Notes: generated by a model not told the origin, from the letters alone. 64,000 nucleotides of DNA from Meghimatium bilineatum (GCA_034231615.1 CM067322.1:54638357-54702356); one strand, 5' to 3'. Shown: positions 24,305 through 35,621, counted from the stretch's first letter. Translations and numbers: made by a program.

Positions 24305-24590
24305 GAAATCAGATGAAAACAAAATCGTGAAAAGAATATATTGACACACAAAAGATTAAATAGTGCGACCACCTAATCAGAATGGAACCATATCGCATTC
24401 AATCGACAGCCTTCAATAAAAGATCAGCTGAAAGGAGAAACAGGGGAAGACCCAGACGAAGATGGATATATGAAATCAGGGAAATACTAGAACACTAAGG
24501 CTGCACTATGGCAGCAGCATCGCAATAAACGAAATAAAGAAGACTTCGGTTCTCAATGACGCCTAACGGCACACATTGATAAGACAATAT
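24305..24590 (+). mobile_element. Degenerate LINE C-terminal fragment
   Basis: The plus strand reads LIRMEPYRIQSTAFNK, RNRGRPRRRWIYEIREILE and a final block ending in ATGACGCCTAACGGCACACA. It is a sister copy of 18360-18680, with several stops. Confidence 0.7.
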
Positions 24591-25371
24591 ATGACAAGAA
24601 AACATATAAAATAACTTGCTTGTGGTTCGAAAGCCGATATTTCGAATTGCATAGACGATATCACTGGGGATTAGTGGTGCAAAATAGACTAAAATTTGTT
24701 GAATACCAACGTCGTATTCAACATACGGTTCAATTATTCTATATCTGTAAATCACCCATGTGGTAAACAAGGCCTGGAAGTCTAGTCCAATTTGCAAAGA
24801 ATATGGTCACTGTTTTATTTCAAGGCACATCGTAGAAAGCGACTACGGAAAGCTTAATGATATATTGACACGTATCACCCGTGAAGAACATCATCATTGT
24901 CATTGCATATCTTATCCCTACTTTGTTGTATTCTGTCTCATGGTCCCCATGGAGAATAAAGAGATGCGTGCCAGTAGACATTGCACCATTGTGCTTTTGT
25001 GGACGACTCCTAGGTGATGAAGAGTGATAGATATGACATCACTGCGGCTGGGGAAATAATTCTGACATAATAATGATGAGATAGTTGGCCCAGGCGTGTG
25101 ATGTGCTCCTGTCAGGACGTGAGAAGCCTCAGATGCTGCCGCACTGGAATCCCTCTCTGTGGGGGATTCATGCATTCATATATCTCCCTAACACGACCAT
25201 GCCTTCGAGACAAGCCTAATACGAGTCGTAAAAGGACTGGTCTTCTCAATTGCGTCACTAAGGAGAAACTGTATTTGTGTCAGCAAGACTGTAGAATATC
25301 AAGAACTATCTGTTCACAGCTATATGGCTATGAGGTTGTCAAGATATACCTACTCAGAGGTACAGAACTAT
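24591..25371. other. Mostly unannotated; possible old SINE A remnant
   Basis: TCACTGTTTTATTTCAAGGC followed by ACATCGTAGAAAGCGACTAC at 24806-24850 resembles the SINE A core on the plus strand with strong decay. No other feature is seen. Confidence 0.35.
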
Positions 25372-25850
25372 CATCATCATCATCAGGTACCATGCCGGCT
25401 GGCGTAGGCGGTCATGACTCTCCACAGCTCTCTGTCCACAGTATTATGTATCAAAGTCGTTGTTGTTTCCTTGCTGTGCCAGGTTGTCAACTGTCTAATA
25501 TTTTCTCACGTTGCCACCCTCTGTCTCTGTTGCCTTCAATTTTGCCTGTTGTGACTATGTTCTCTAAACCTGCCTGTCTCATGAAGTGGCCAAAAAAAAA
25601 AGAAGATTGCTGTTTCTTATATTGTTGATTAAGGTCCGTTTCGCTTCTGACTCTTTCAACACCTCTATATTAGTTTATCTGGCAGTCCATGGTATTCTCA
25701 GCATTTTTCTGTAGAACCACATCTCTGTTGCCTCCAATTTCCCACTTTCCAGTTTGTTTATTGTTCAAGACTCGCACCCATATGTTAGTATAGGGGTTAT
25801 ATAGCACTGCAGAACTCTCTTTCTCACCTCTAATGACAAGGTCATATTAC
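25372..25850 (-). mobile_element. LINE tail, RRMLRIPWTAR family, (ATC)n tail
   Basis: The minus strand reads PILTYGCES, MWFYRKMLRIPWTAR, then a CHFMRQAGLENIVTTGKI-like block and an LWRAMTAY/PAGM-like end, followed by GATGATGATGATGA. It is the same family as 51453-51890, the best copy. Stops and frameshifts are present. The 176-residue plus-strand frame at 25098-25628 is its shadow. Confidence 0.88.
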
Positions 25851-26225
25851 ACAGTATATTTTATATATAGTATATTGCAGAACTATAAGAATGTCAAAAG
25901 ATACCTGCTCAGAGCTACAGAACTATGAGGCTATAAAGAGCTACTTGCCTAGAGATACAGGACAATGAGGCTAATTTACATGCGACTTTTTCCTGTTGTT
26001 CCTGAGGTTGCAAGGTGCATTTGAAGTTACGACCATTTCATTATCGTCATCATATATATCGATTTTATTTTATTTCTTCCATTTTATGTATATGTCCATA
26101 TTTATTTAACTCTTTTACATTTGTTTACTGTTTCTTCATTTACTTTCGCAAAATATGTGGTGTTTTATCTTATATATTACAATAACATATCCTTTAATTA
26201 GATATAAAATAGTATAACTCATCCA

Positions 26226-26258
<33 letters not shown>

Positions 26259-27309
26259 ATATATTACATCATTTACAATTTTCTATGATAAAAGTATTGT
26301 TACTGGATATTTCAAGTGTATTCGATTCAGGTATGCGTAAGTATAAAAATAGGGGAAATTTGCATATTAATGTTTCAGGGTCGTGATACCCTTTTCGCTA
26401 TAACGTGAATTTTAGAGGGAAAGAATTTCCTTTTTTATTCTTTTTAGAAGAACTGAATCCAGAATTAAACTCAAGTGATATCAATAGTAAATATTTCACT
26501 TTATAAAATTAAATAAAAGTAATAAATAAAAAACTAACACAAATTGTTATGTAGACAATTTCTTTTGGAAATAATTATTTGACAAATTTAGATACGTAAC
26601 TATATCAAACAAAACATGTATCATCGTGGAGGTCTCAAAGTTCCATTGAAAAACCATCTGCCTCAAAGGGAAACAACCAATAAAATTGTGAACAAAAAAC
26701 GACGAAGATATTTGAGTCGAAATGGATTATTGTAGGAAATCTACTCTGTGTAATATAGGGTTAAAATAAAATAGTATCTCATGGAAATATAAGCCCCGAT
26801 CTACAGCTAACACTATTTCAATTTTCTTTTCGTAGAGAGAGCCTTTTGCCCTCACAGATAAATATGGATCATTCTGGTTTTTCGTTACGCATGCCTTACT
26901 TTCAATTCTGATTTATTACTGACATTACATTCTTTGACGCTTCTTTTATGGATTCTTCTAGCGCTTCCTACCGTTTATCTGAACTCTGTATTTGATTAAA
27001 TGATATTTTCTTTGTTTTATAGCTTTGTACTGTAGTTCTATTCTTTCTATCATTTGTTTTTGGGTCTGTTGTAATAATAAATGAAACATTAAAAAATTGA
27101 TTACCAACATAAAATGATGTCCATTTCTAAGTGAATACATACAATTTTGATATGGAAATAACAGATTCATGACTTGGTGGCACAGTGATTAGTTAGTCAG
27201 TTTTACACACAACTCGATAAAATATGCTCATGTTTCAGAAGCCTGTCGTCCGTGTTGTACTGGCTATTAATAATTACAATTAATAATTACAAATGCATTA
27301 AGTAACTGA
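25851..27309. other. AT-rich, no recognised gene; (TTA)n tract
   Basis: A (TTA)n microsatellite lies at 26228-26257. The remainder is AT-rich with no supported feature. Confidence 0.5.
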
Positions 27310-27590
27310 TTCTTGAGACTAACGGGAACTGAACCAGTCCGTGTAACGGCACTAAATTGCCTAGCAAATATTGCACACGCGTTCTTCCGTACTTGACAAA
27401 CAAAGATGCGATTTTGTCAAGCCATTCAAACCGTGCACTCAAAGCCCCCAGAACGGACCAATCGAGACAAATTAATCGCATCTTTATTTGGAGATGCGGT
27501 TAGTCAAGTACGGAAGAACGCGTGTGCAGTAGTTGCTAGGCGATTTGGTGCCGTTGAACGGACTGGTTCAATTCCCGTTTGTCTCAAGAA
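27310..27590. repeat. Family D inverted duplication (tRNA-like repeat, head-to-head)
   Basis: The left arm 27310-27412 is the reverse complement, with few mismatches, of 27474-27590; the loop is about 60 bp. The right arm carries GGTTCAATTCC (27565-27575), a perfect B-box match, preceded by a small CCGTTGAACGG hairpin that resembles a long variable arm of a class II tRNA. A TAGTCAAGTACGG stretch at 27501-27513 could serve as an A box. Related single copies lie at 45653-46080 and 54315-54475. I interpret family D as a tRNA-derived SINE, but this is inference. Confidence 0.65.
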
Positions 27591-27859
27591 TTTTTAAATT
27601 GTCCTCTGGCTTCCTACTTAAATTTACTTGTATAAGTAACATGAAAAGTGAACACGCTCTCAATCTTGGCCAATAATATATAACGCAAACAACACATTTA
27701 AATACATTGGTTCTTTTATGATACTATTGTATTGAGCGATTGTTATATAGAAGCCAGACGGAGGTTGACCATCGCATCATAGAAACATACGCACATGAAG
27801 AACATATGCTTGGGTTGCAACAAAGCAACACAATTAACTTTCATTGTGGTCTGTATATA

Positions 27860-28095
27860 CATGGTCTTAGTAACATCATACGGATGTAAAAATTGAATAA
27901 ATTATTAGAAAGGCGAAAAATACATAAAACCTGTTGAAAAGAAATGTTACAGAAGAATCCTCATAAACTTTATGAAATGAAATACATGAAAACGGAGATA
28001 TACACAGGATATCAAAAACCACCTGAGCGTGACAGCAGTTGAGACATGGAGATTAACTGAATTTCTCAGAGATTGTGATGACTGCAAAATCGATA
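27860..28095 (+). mobile_element. Possible decayed LINE fragment
   Basis: The plus strand gives LVTSYGCKN and KKCYRRILINF in different frames, echoing the YGCESW...CYRRILRISW block of other LINEs here, with many stops. Confidence 0.4.
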
Positions 28096-28149
28096 ATATG
28101 AAAACACTAGAAAACAATATATAAGACAAGAATGCAAGCATCTTTGAGT

Positions 28150-28385
28150 GTTACTTTGTCTTCGTTCTCAAACTTTGGATGTAGTCCGAAGTACGGAATG
28201 CGTTGAGTGATGGTTTACAGCTGTGTTGCGATATCTGAGCCTTTCGACCTGACACATCCGAATTCGGCATGACTTCTACGTCACGTTGACCTATCTGATA
28301 TGGGACAACCAACTCCTCCCCACAACCTGCTTACTGACCTCTTACAACATTAAAGCAAGGTGAACAATGTAGATATTTTTTACCC
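28150..28385 (-). mobile_element. SINE A copy, 5'-truncated and diverged
   Basis: Minus-strand SINE A sequence is recognisable from CTTCGTTCTCAAACT through GATGTAGTCCGAAGTACGG, GACCTGACACATCCG and CTGATATGGGACAACC to CCTCTTACAAC. The GC-rich 5' head is missing, and a C-rich run follows at 28383. Confidence 0.8.
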
Positions 28386-28989
28386 CCCCTCCCCCCTTTC
28401 TGACACTGAAGCATACGGGAGAGAGTGCCATTATCGTAACTGTCATCAACTAGGGTCGTATGTTACGTATGTAGAGGGAGAGAACAGGCTCGGATGTTGA
28501 TAATGGTGAGGCGAGTGAAATATCAATATTTAGGAGTTCCCTAGTTGACTTATTTCAATACGGTTGGATTAACCCATGCATGACGGGATCATTCCGTGGA
28601 ATGTGGAAGTAGCAGATAGAAAGAGATTTGACTGCATAAGAGACAGACACTATCTCCGACACCACCACCGCCAACACATGCAGTGGCGCTGTCGACACAC
28701 AGTGACACTAGTCAGTCCAGTCCGAGAATTGGAAGGGCGGCTAATGAAAAAGGCACGAAAAGGTAGACGCATGGCGAGAGACAAAAGGAAAACATACTGG
28801 GTACAATGAAAGGGCAGCACCGCGACAGATGGCAACGCCAACTGCAAATAGAAAGTGAAAACGTTCCAAATAAATCGGAACTACAATCTCTGTTAGCTCG
28901 AGACAAGCTTCTAGTTATTAGTGCTCCTTACAGGCAGAGACCTATACCCAACCGTGGACGCATGGCAAGGAAAGAAGACCTGTCCGAAC
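28386..28989. other. Unannotated, higher GC than surroundings
   Basis: Several short plus-strand frames rich in Arg, Gln and Lys (28576-28994) lie here. I do not recognise them. They may be part of the family E element that follows, since composition is similar. Confidence 0.35.
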
Positions 28990-29625
28990 TCTAATGTCGA
29001 GCTTTCTTATACCGAAAACATGCTCTCGAAGAGAAAGGGTTCCGTACCCGATGGGCTCAGTCACAACGAACAAGGATGGCAGCGAAGTGGGATAACGTAG
29101 GCAGCTATAGTACAACTCTACTGTCGAGCTTTCCTATACCAGATATATGATGCCGGATCAACGACACCCCGGTTAAGAAGGCGAAAGAGCCCGGGTCCAA
29201 CTCTTCTGCGAGTTCTTCCTTTACCGGAACCAGGCTCGGGGAGAAGAAAGGTTCAGTACCTGATGGGCACGGGCACAGAACGACTAATTATACGGGACAA
29301 AGCTCACTGATGCTTGAACACCTCGTGTGAGATAGACGTGAACGACAATCGTCTCGGCGAAGAGTCATTATACACCGCTCGCCCATCGACAGATAGGCAG
29401 GCTCTCACTGGTTAGGGAAGCCTACTACCCGAATTAAAAACATAACAAAAACGGATGTGCTGGGCCTCAGATGTCCCGGTCACAAAGTGAACCAACCGAG
29501 GAGGAAATAACGCAGTTCAACTGTGGAATTTGCAGTACAACGTGCTTCACACTTCCAGACAAAAATCACACGTTTTATTCGATGTTTTTATAAGAGAGCG
29601 AATGCAGAAGAAGAAGAAGAAGAAC
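28990..29625 (+). mobile_element. Family E repeat ending in a (GAA)n tail
   Basis: The stretch from about 29150 matches, in reverse orientation, 38585-39000: shared blocks include AAGAAGGCGAA, CCGGAACCAGGCT, AGGTTCAGTACC, GTCTCGGCG and CGGATGTGCT. Its 3' end, GAGCGAATGCAGAAGAAG plus more GAA, matches the tails of SINE A and the Jockey-like LINE. A motif like GTCGAGCTTTCCTATACC recurs at about 28996, 29122 and 29208 within it. No convincing coding frame is seen. Confidence 0.7.
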
Positions 29626-29775
29626 TAATCGAGAAGTTAAACTCTTTTTGTTTTTGTTGTCTGTCAGACAGAGCAGAATTTTTTTTTTTCCAATAGAGGC
29701 GACGTGAGTTGATGTTTAATATTTTTAGTCAGAGTGTGGATTTCACCCGGTTCGAAATGGCAGAGTTTGATAGCC

Positions 29776-29806
<31 letters not shown>

Positions 29807-29961
29807 GCTGTAGACAGTCATGTATTTAGTTATCTAGGATATTAGTATTACTGTATGTTTGTTCTGCCTCAGGAATATCCACTGAGTCTTGCTTTCATGG
29901 TGCTTTCTGCTAGACTGTCAATCTTGTAATATTTCCATTCCACTTGTATATATGGCTACCT
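29626..29961. other. No recognised gene; (TA)n at 29779-29806
   Basis: A short T run and a 28-bp TA microsatellite are the only features. Confidence 0.5.
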
Positions 29962-30375
29962 CTTGCTTGTTTTAAGCATCTATTGTCTGTTGTATTTTCC
30001 CAGGTGGTTTGTTATCAACTCTTGCCGTTATGCATAGGGGTGATTGGAGCTCGAGCTTGTGTTCATAGGCCAGATGTGTCACCTCGGCTGTGCTATGACC
30101 GTGTTTGTTCAAGATGTCTCTTATGTTTTCTATCCATCTTTTTCGTGGTCTTCCTCCAACTTTGTACACGGATCTCATGTGGTTATATGACTGTATAACC
30201 ACATGAGATCCAGTCCTTGTTATGTATTCTCATAATGTGGCCAAACGACTTGATCTGCTGCTTTTCTTTGTATTTTGTGCAAGGTGCTATACCTATTCTT
30301 TCCCTGATGTCCTCATTTCGTAGTCTATCAATCTTCAGCTTTCTTCAAACATTTAATCTCACATGTCACTGTATT
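29962..30375 (-). mobile_element. LINE tail (HGHSTAE family) with internal palindrome
   Basis: The minus strand encodes RERIGIAPCTKYKEKQQIK, FGHIMRIHNK, GGRPRKRWIENIRDILNKHG and a KPPGKIQQ-like end. The 3' side has units of the AGACAATAG kind, shared with 30590-30905. A perfect 18-bp inverted repeat at 30170-30211 interrupts the frame relative to its relatives. Confidence 0.85.
30170..30211. repeat. Perfect 18-bp inverted repeat, 6-bp loop
   Basis: GGATCTCATGTGGTTATA at 30170-30187 is followed by TGACTG and its exact reverse complement at 30194-30211. The sister LINE copy at 30590-30905 has only the first arm, so the second arm arose in this copy. Confidence 0.95.
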
Positions 30376-30589
30376 TCTGTAATGTCAAGATGAGGTTTGG
30401 CACTGGTAACACAGTGCTGGTAGGAATATACTGTAAATCTTCAGATGTTTTAAGCATCTTCAGTGGAATTCTAACTCTACATTAGTGGATAATCTAGTTT
30501 TAGAGCACAGGAGAATGTAAAAAAAAATAAAAAATAAATAAAGATACATTGGCAAAACAAAAATAAACTTCAGCAAACACGGTCTCATT

Positions 30590-30905
30590 TCAATTGTCTA
30601 TTGTCTATTGTCTTTCCCCAGGTGGTTTGTGATCCACTCTTGCCGTTAAGCGTAGGGGTGATTGGAGCTCGAGCTTGCGTTCTAAAGCCAGATGTGTGGC
30701 CTCGGCTGTGCTATGACCGTGTCTGTACAGGATGTCCTTGACGTTTACTATCCATTTTTTCCGTGGTCTTCCTCTGGCTTTGTACCCTGATCTCATTTGG
30801 TTATATGCTTTTCGTGATACATTCTCATAATGTGGCCAAACCACTTGATCTGTTCTCTCTCTATGTAATCTGTACAAGATATTATACCTATTCTTTCCCT
30901 GATTT
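30590..30905 (-). mobile_element. LINE tail (HGHSTAE family)
   Basis: The minus frame reads YNQMRSGYKARGRPRKKW, a DILYRHGHSTAEATHLALER block and RLTARVDHKPPGERQ before a stop. The tail has ATTGTCTATTGTCTATTGTC on the plus strand, that is, AGACAAT units on the element's strand. It is 5'-truncated. Confidence 0.88.
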
Positions 30906-31774
30906 ATTAATTAAATATTTCAATCCATGTGATAAATTTTGTACTGCAATCACAGCTCCTTGAGATAAACTTTGAACTGTAATCACAGCTCCTTGAGATA
31001 AACTGAAATGTTAATCAGTTTTCGACTCTGCCGACATTAGCAATACATTTTACCTGTATATCTCTCTGAGAAAGTTCACTAATTATTATTCTTATGACAT
31101 CACAATCTCATTATCGGGCATAACCGACATGAGCTGAGTCACATTTCTATCAAAAAGCAAAAGAAATCAGCATTTGCCAGAGCCATAAATAGCAACAACG
31201 AAATGGCAATATGTCGTTTATCCTAAAAGGAAAACTATGCTATCTCTGAAGCCAGTGTTTGGTTATGTTTAAAATTAATCCGTTAGCATTCAGCAAAAAT
31301 CAAAATTGATTACGGATTTTTCTTTACTTTTAAACAGAGAACATTATGCCGCATCCCTCTGAAGATGTTTTCATAAATAATGTTGCATAATTAAGTTTGA
31401 ATTAACATTGGTAACTATATTAATGACAGGTCTGTGAAACCGCAGAAATAATGACGAATGGTCAGCGAGCACAAACGAGTATGACATAGATATGAACTTA
31501 ACTAGAGCTTATACTGTAAGAGAAGAGCGGGAAGTCGAAAATAATTACATAGCTTTAATGAACTGATTATTCAAAACCACTTTTCAGAGAATTGTGGGAT
31601 GAGTTGCAGAAGACGGCCCACCATATTACAACTGCTAATAGTAATACTATGGTGACAACCCTAAACAGGAAGTAGGTGGCTGGGGTAACTGTGTGCAAAT
31701 GTCAAGATATACACAAATAGGTAGGTGTGTTACCAAAATAAAACATAAAACTTAACAACGAGAAATACTGCTGC
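30906..31774. other. No gene; one 33-bp direct duplication
   Basis: AATCACAGCTCCTTGAGATA occurs twice, 33 bp apart, at about 30949-31005. The rest is unannotated. Confidence 0.5.
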
Positions 31775-32032
31775 TACTTCTAGTACTACTACTATTATTT
31801 ATACTAATACTACTACTACTGCTGGTACAATTATTACTACTACTACTAGTATTATGTATTATTGATACTGCTAAGACTACTAGTAATTATTGATACAGCT
31901 ACTAATAATAGTACTGCTACTATTATTGATTATTGATACTGCTACTACTATTAGTACTACTACTATTATTGATACTGCTACTACTACTATTATTATTACT
32001 GATACTAGTATTACTACTGCTATTGACACTCT

Positions 32033-32074
<42 letters not shown>

Positions 32075-32134
32075 CCCAAGTATTACTACTGATACTACTA
32101 CTACGATATTATTACTACTGGTACTATTACTGTG
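31775..32134. repeat. (CTA)n trinucleotide-rich array
   Basis: Degenerate CTA/TAC/TAT triplets run over 350 bp. Poly-Leu and poly-Thr frames across it are artefacts. Confidence 0.93.
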
Positions 32135-32485
32135 GATAGGTGGTTCTATAGAAGAATGCTGAGAATACCATGGACTGCCAGAAAAAAAACAACTAATGTA
32201 GAGGTGTCGAAAGAGTCAAGTGCGAAACTGACCTTAATCAATAATATAAGAAAAAGACAATCTTCATTTTGTGGTCACTTCATGAGACAGGTAGGTTTGG
32301 AAAACATAGTCACAACAGGCAAAATTGAAGGCGACAGAGACAGAGAGCGACAACGTGAGAAAAGATTAGACAGTTTGACAACCTGCAAAGGCAGGGAAAC
32401 AACATCGATCTTGATACATAATGCTGTGGACAGGGAGCTGTGGAGAGCCATGACCGCCTGCGTCAGCCGGCATGGCATCTGATGA
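32135..32485 (+). mobile_element. LINE tail, RRMLRIPWTAR family, inside triplet array
   Basis: The plus frame reads WFYRRMLRIPWTARK, INNIRKRQSSFCGHFMRQ, VTTGKIEGDRDRERQREK and ELWRAMTACVSRHGI, then a stop and GATGATGATGA. It is 5'-truncated. CTA triplets lie on both sides (also at 32486-32560), so the LINE appears to have landed in, or seeded, the triplet array. Confidence 0.9.
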
Positions 32486-32659
32486 TGATGACTGGTACTA
32501 GTATAACTATTACCCCTACTACTAACCCCAGTACTACTACTGCTACTAGCACACTACTAATAGTGGAATTAGATATGGGGTAATTCGAGTACAACGAAGT
32601 CAATCCTAAACGCTTTTTGAGGACCAAAATATTATTTTGTGTGAACGACAGTATAGGCA
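32486..32659. repeat. CTA-rich remnant and short spacer
   Basis: CTACTACTAACC-type triplets run to about 32560, followed by non-repetitive sequence. Confidence 0.7.
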
Positions 32660-33195
32660 TGTATCTCAGTAGGAAAAAGTTAGTCGTATTAGTAGTAGCA
32701 GCAGTAACAGTAGTAATAATAAAAATAGTAGTAGTAGTAGTAGTAGTAGCAGTACTTTTCGTAGTAGTAGTAGTAGTAGTAGTAGTAGAAGTAGTAGTAG
32801 TAGTAGCAGTAATAGTAGTAGTAGTAGTAGCAGTAATAGTAGTAGTAGTAGTAGTAGTAGCAGTACTTTTCGTAGTAGTAGTAGCAGTAGTAGTAATTGT
32901 AGTATTATTATGGTTATTATTGCTATTAGTAGGTAGTAGTACTAGTTGTAGTTGTAGTAGTAGTAGTAGTAGTAGTACTTGTAGTAGTAGTAGTAGTAGT
33001 AGTAGTACTTGTAGTATTATTAATGTTATTATTGCTACTAGTAGGTAGTAGTATTAGTAGTAGTAATAGTAGCAGCAGGATGAGTAGTAGTAATAGTAGT
33101 TGTGGTGGTACTTGTAGTGGTTTTGACGTCGGTGATAGTATCAGTAGTAATTTATGTTGTTCTAATAAAAATGGTGATGGCGGTAGTGGTAATAT
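32660..33195. repeat. (GTA)n trinucleotide-rich array, opposite strand sense
   Basis: GTA/GTAGCA triplets cover about 450 bp. This is the complement of the CTA array upstream, so the two arrays are inverted with respect to each other. Poly-Val and poly-Ser frames are artefacts. Longer repeats containing TACTTTTCGTAG occur twice (32753 and 32863). Confidence 0.93.
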
Positions 33196-33577
33196 TAATT
33201 ATTAACTATAGTGATAGTAATACAGTAACAATGCATTGCCTCTTTCTGATATTAGCAAGTAATCAGAACTGTTGCCTCACGTCCGAATGACTTTATTTCG
33301 TTCGCTTGGAAAATGCTGTTATTTTCTATGAACTTTACCGATTTGTAATTCGTACAGAGGTTGGTAGATTTTTCTCTCACAGTTACCTCTTTGGGCCAGT
33401 GCAATTTCTCAACATTTCATATCTTATGTCCAATGCTCATGTACGGATCTCTAGATAGAAGGAAACACCTCGATATGTCTGACGTCACTGCAATGGTTTA
33501 ATTCACAGCACATACATTGCTGTTCCTTTACATTATATGCATTGTTTAGATATTCTGGTGAAATAGTCCACATGACA
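33196..33577. other. No recognised feature
   Basis: No supported gene or repeat. Confidence 0.5.
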
Positions 33578-34050
33578 TTATTGTCTATTGTCTTTCCCCA
33601 GGTGAATGATTATTGATTGTATTCACACGTGCCGTTAAGCGTTGGGGTGGGAGCTTAAGCTGTCGTTCCAAGGCCAGATGTGTCGCAGTGGTTGAATTTA
33701 GTCCATGTTTGTTCAAGGCTATCTTGATGTTTTCTATCCACCGTTTTTTTGGTCTACCTTTGGCCTTACGCCCGGATATTCTTGTATTATATGCTCTTAT
33801 CGGTATTTGGTTTGGCTTCATTCTCATAAGGTGACCGAACAATTTTACTTTCTGTCTCTCAATATGTTCGATACATGATATTATACCAACTCTTTTCCAA
33901 ATTTCTTCGCTTCTTATTTTATCTAGTTTGGCAACCATTGCAGCTTTTCTCAGACACTTAATTTCACATGTGACGATTTTTCTTTGTTGGGAATCTGTTA
34001 AAGACCATGTTTGACCTTGGTAGCACAGTGTTTGTATAAAAATTGTCGAT
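33578..34050 (-). mobile_element. LINE tail (MKPNQIPIRAYNTR family)
   Basis: The minus frame (33585-33938) encodes KLDKIRSEEIWKRVGIISCI, KLFGHLMRMKPNQIPIRAYN, KGRPKKRWIENIKIALNKHG and LTARVNTINNHSPGERQ, then a stop in an AGACAATAGACAAT tail. Upstream, decayed sequence to about 34050 matches the same family at 44490-44800. The plus-strand frame is a shadow. Confidence 0.9.
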
Positions 34051-34065
34051 ATTATTTGTTAATGA

Positions 34066-34105
34066 CGTATTACGTTGTTCATGATATTATGGACAACGTA
34101 ATACG
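34066..34105. repeat. 13-bp perfect inverted repeat
   Basis: CGTATTACGTTGT and its reverse complement flank a 14-bp loop. No T-tract suggests a terminator role, and significance is unknown. Confidence 0.85.
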
Positions 34106-34496
34106 CGTTCAGCTGTACAACTCAAGTTGTATGATATCTTTATAAGAAAACGTACAGTACAGTAACAGACTAGCAGTTATGTTTGTTATTTTAACCAACT
34201 CTATCATGATGTATCTTGTAGAATATCCTTAAATGCATAGATCTGTAGACAAAAGTCAACAGTGAATAGATTAAAGAAAAACAATGGCAACAATAATAAG
34301 GATCTCGGATCTTAAGTTAGTGCAGTATACGATATATGGTACTATCGGAAATTAATGATAAACTCAATAGTCCAATGTGCAAGCCTCGCATATAAAATAC
34401 ACATTTGTCAATTCTAAAATTCATAAAAGTAAAATTTAAAACATTATCCCGAAACAATATAAAATGAAATAATTATTAATCAAATGGTCAATCAAG
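34106..34496. other. No recognised feature
   Basis: AT-rich, nothing supported. Confidence 0.5.
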
Positions 34497-34815
34497 CTCG
34501 GAGGCGACAGTCAAATAATGGGGTGACAGTCAAGTTACGGGGTGACAGCCAAACGATGGTGTGACAGTCAAACTATCGGGTGACAGTCAAACGATTGTGT
34601 GACAGTCAAACTATCGGGTGACAGTAAAACCCTTCTGTGACAGTCAGGCTATGGTGTGACAGTCAAACCATGGAGTGACAATCAAGCTATGGGGTCACAG
34701 TCAACCCTTGTGTGACAGTCAAGCTAGAGGGTGACAGTCAAACGAGTATGTGACAGTCAAGTTATGAGGTAACAGCCAAGCTATATGGTGGCAGTCAAAC
34801 GAGTGTATGACAGTC
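34497..34815. repeat. About 20-bp tandem repeat (GTGACAGTCAAAC)
   Basis: About 16 degenerate units share GTGACAGTCAAAC with a variable 6-8 bp remainder. The constant part with a changing remainder looks superficially like repeat-spacer structure, but spacers are far too short for CRISPR. Confidence 0.92.
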
Positions 34816-35337
34816 TATATTCCGGGGTTCCATAGTTTCTTTATACGTCTTCGGGCACATAGGTTATGGACAAAGATGTTCAATTTTTTTATGTCCATAG
34901 GTATGTTATCAGCCTTCGAGTGATTGCCATCTCTGTCAAATTATTCGCGGTCTCTCTTCTACATATGTTACTAGATTAAATTTTTTTTTTTTGCTTTAGA
35001 TATTCCTGGTTCTTGATCTACTAGCTATACTGTTAACTGGTTTTGCCAAATGCATCTCAATTATATCATTTCAATATGCCCCCACCAGATCCTGTACTAT
35101 TTGCTCTCTAGATCTCTTCCTTTCTTATCCTTGCCCTGCCACCTAATAGAAAGTAATATCCTTAACTATTAGACACGGGCATAATTCAAACTGAATTTTC
35201 AGTAGTCGATATAACAAATTGTCATCATCACTTGTGATGGACAAGCACACACAATATCCTTAACTTATTATAAGTTATTAATAACTTATAACTCAATATA
35301 CGATATTCAATGAGGAACTTTAAAAATTCCAGAAATG
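34816..35337. other. No gene; perfect 24-bp palindrome at 35268-35291
   Basis: TTATAAGTTATT followed directly by AATAACTTATAA forms a perfect palindrome. The rest is unannotated. Confidence 0.55.
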
Positions 35338-35621
35338 GGACATAATTCTTCTTCTTCCTGATTCGAAAACTGGCCTCACAGCACGTTGGGCATTTCCATA
35401 AGTGCTCCGCCCTCTGTTCCTGCAGTCATTCGACTCGATGGTGATTCGAGTCCAATGTCGCCGAAACAGACGTCGAAATCAGGGCACAATTCTGGTCCTT
35501 GCGACAGGTTTCTTTGTTGTTCCGCCTACCCACGCCGTGCTCGTAACTAGTTCAAGCACAACGTCGGCCTGTTGGAACAACATGGTAACTGTTATGAAAG
35601 GTTACGACTACGGACATAATT
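35338..35621 (-). mobile_element. SINE B copy with 10-bp target duplication
   Basis: The element (35348-35611, 264 bp, minus strand) begins GTAGTCGTAACC and ends GGCCAGTTTTCGAATCAG plus GAAGAAGAAG. GGACATAATT flanks it at 35338-35347 and 35612-35621. Copies at 48693-48935 and 55243-55505 share the same ends, so this is the full length. The plus-strand frame is accidental. Confidence 0.92.

Noticed and set aside
25098..25628. 176-residue plus-strand protein
   Set aside because: The right part is the antisense of a LINE tail on the minus strand; the left part has no recognisable similarity.
27497..27590. Class II tRNA gene
   Set aside because: The B box and a small hairpin fit, but I could not pair an acceptor stem or find a convincing anticodon arm, and copies are degenerate.
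31890..33048. Poly-Leu, poly-Thr, poly-Val and poly-Ser frames
   Set aside because: Translations of trinucleotide arrays.
34497..34815. Constant GTGACAGTCAAAC with changing remainder, CRISPR-like at first sight
   Set aside because: The variable part is only 6-8 bp, the units are degenerate, and the setting is an animal genome with no Cas genes.
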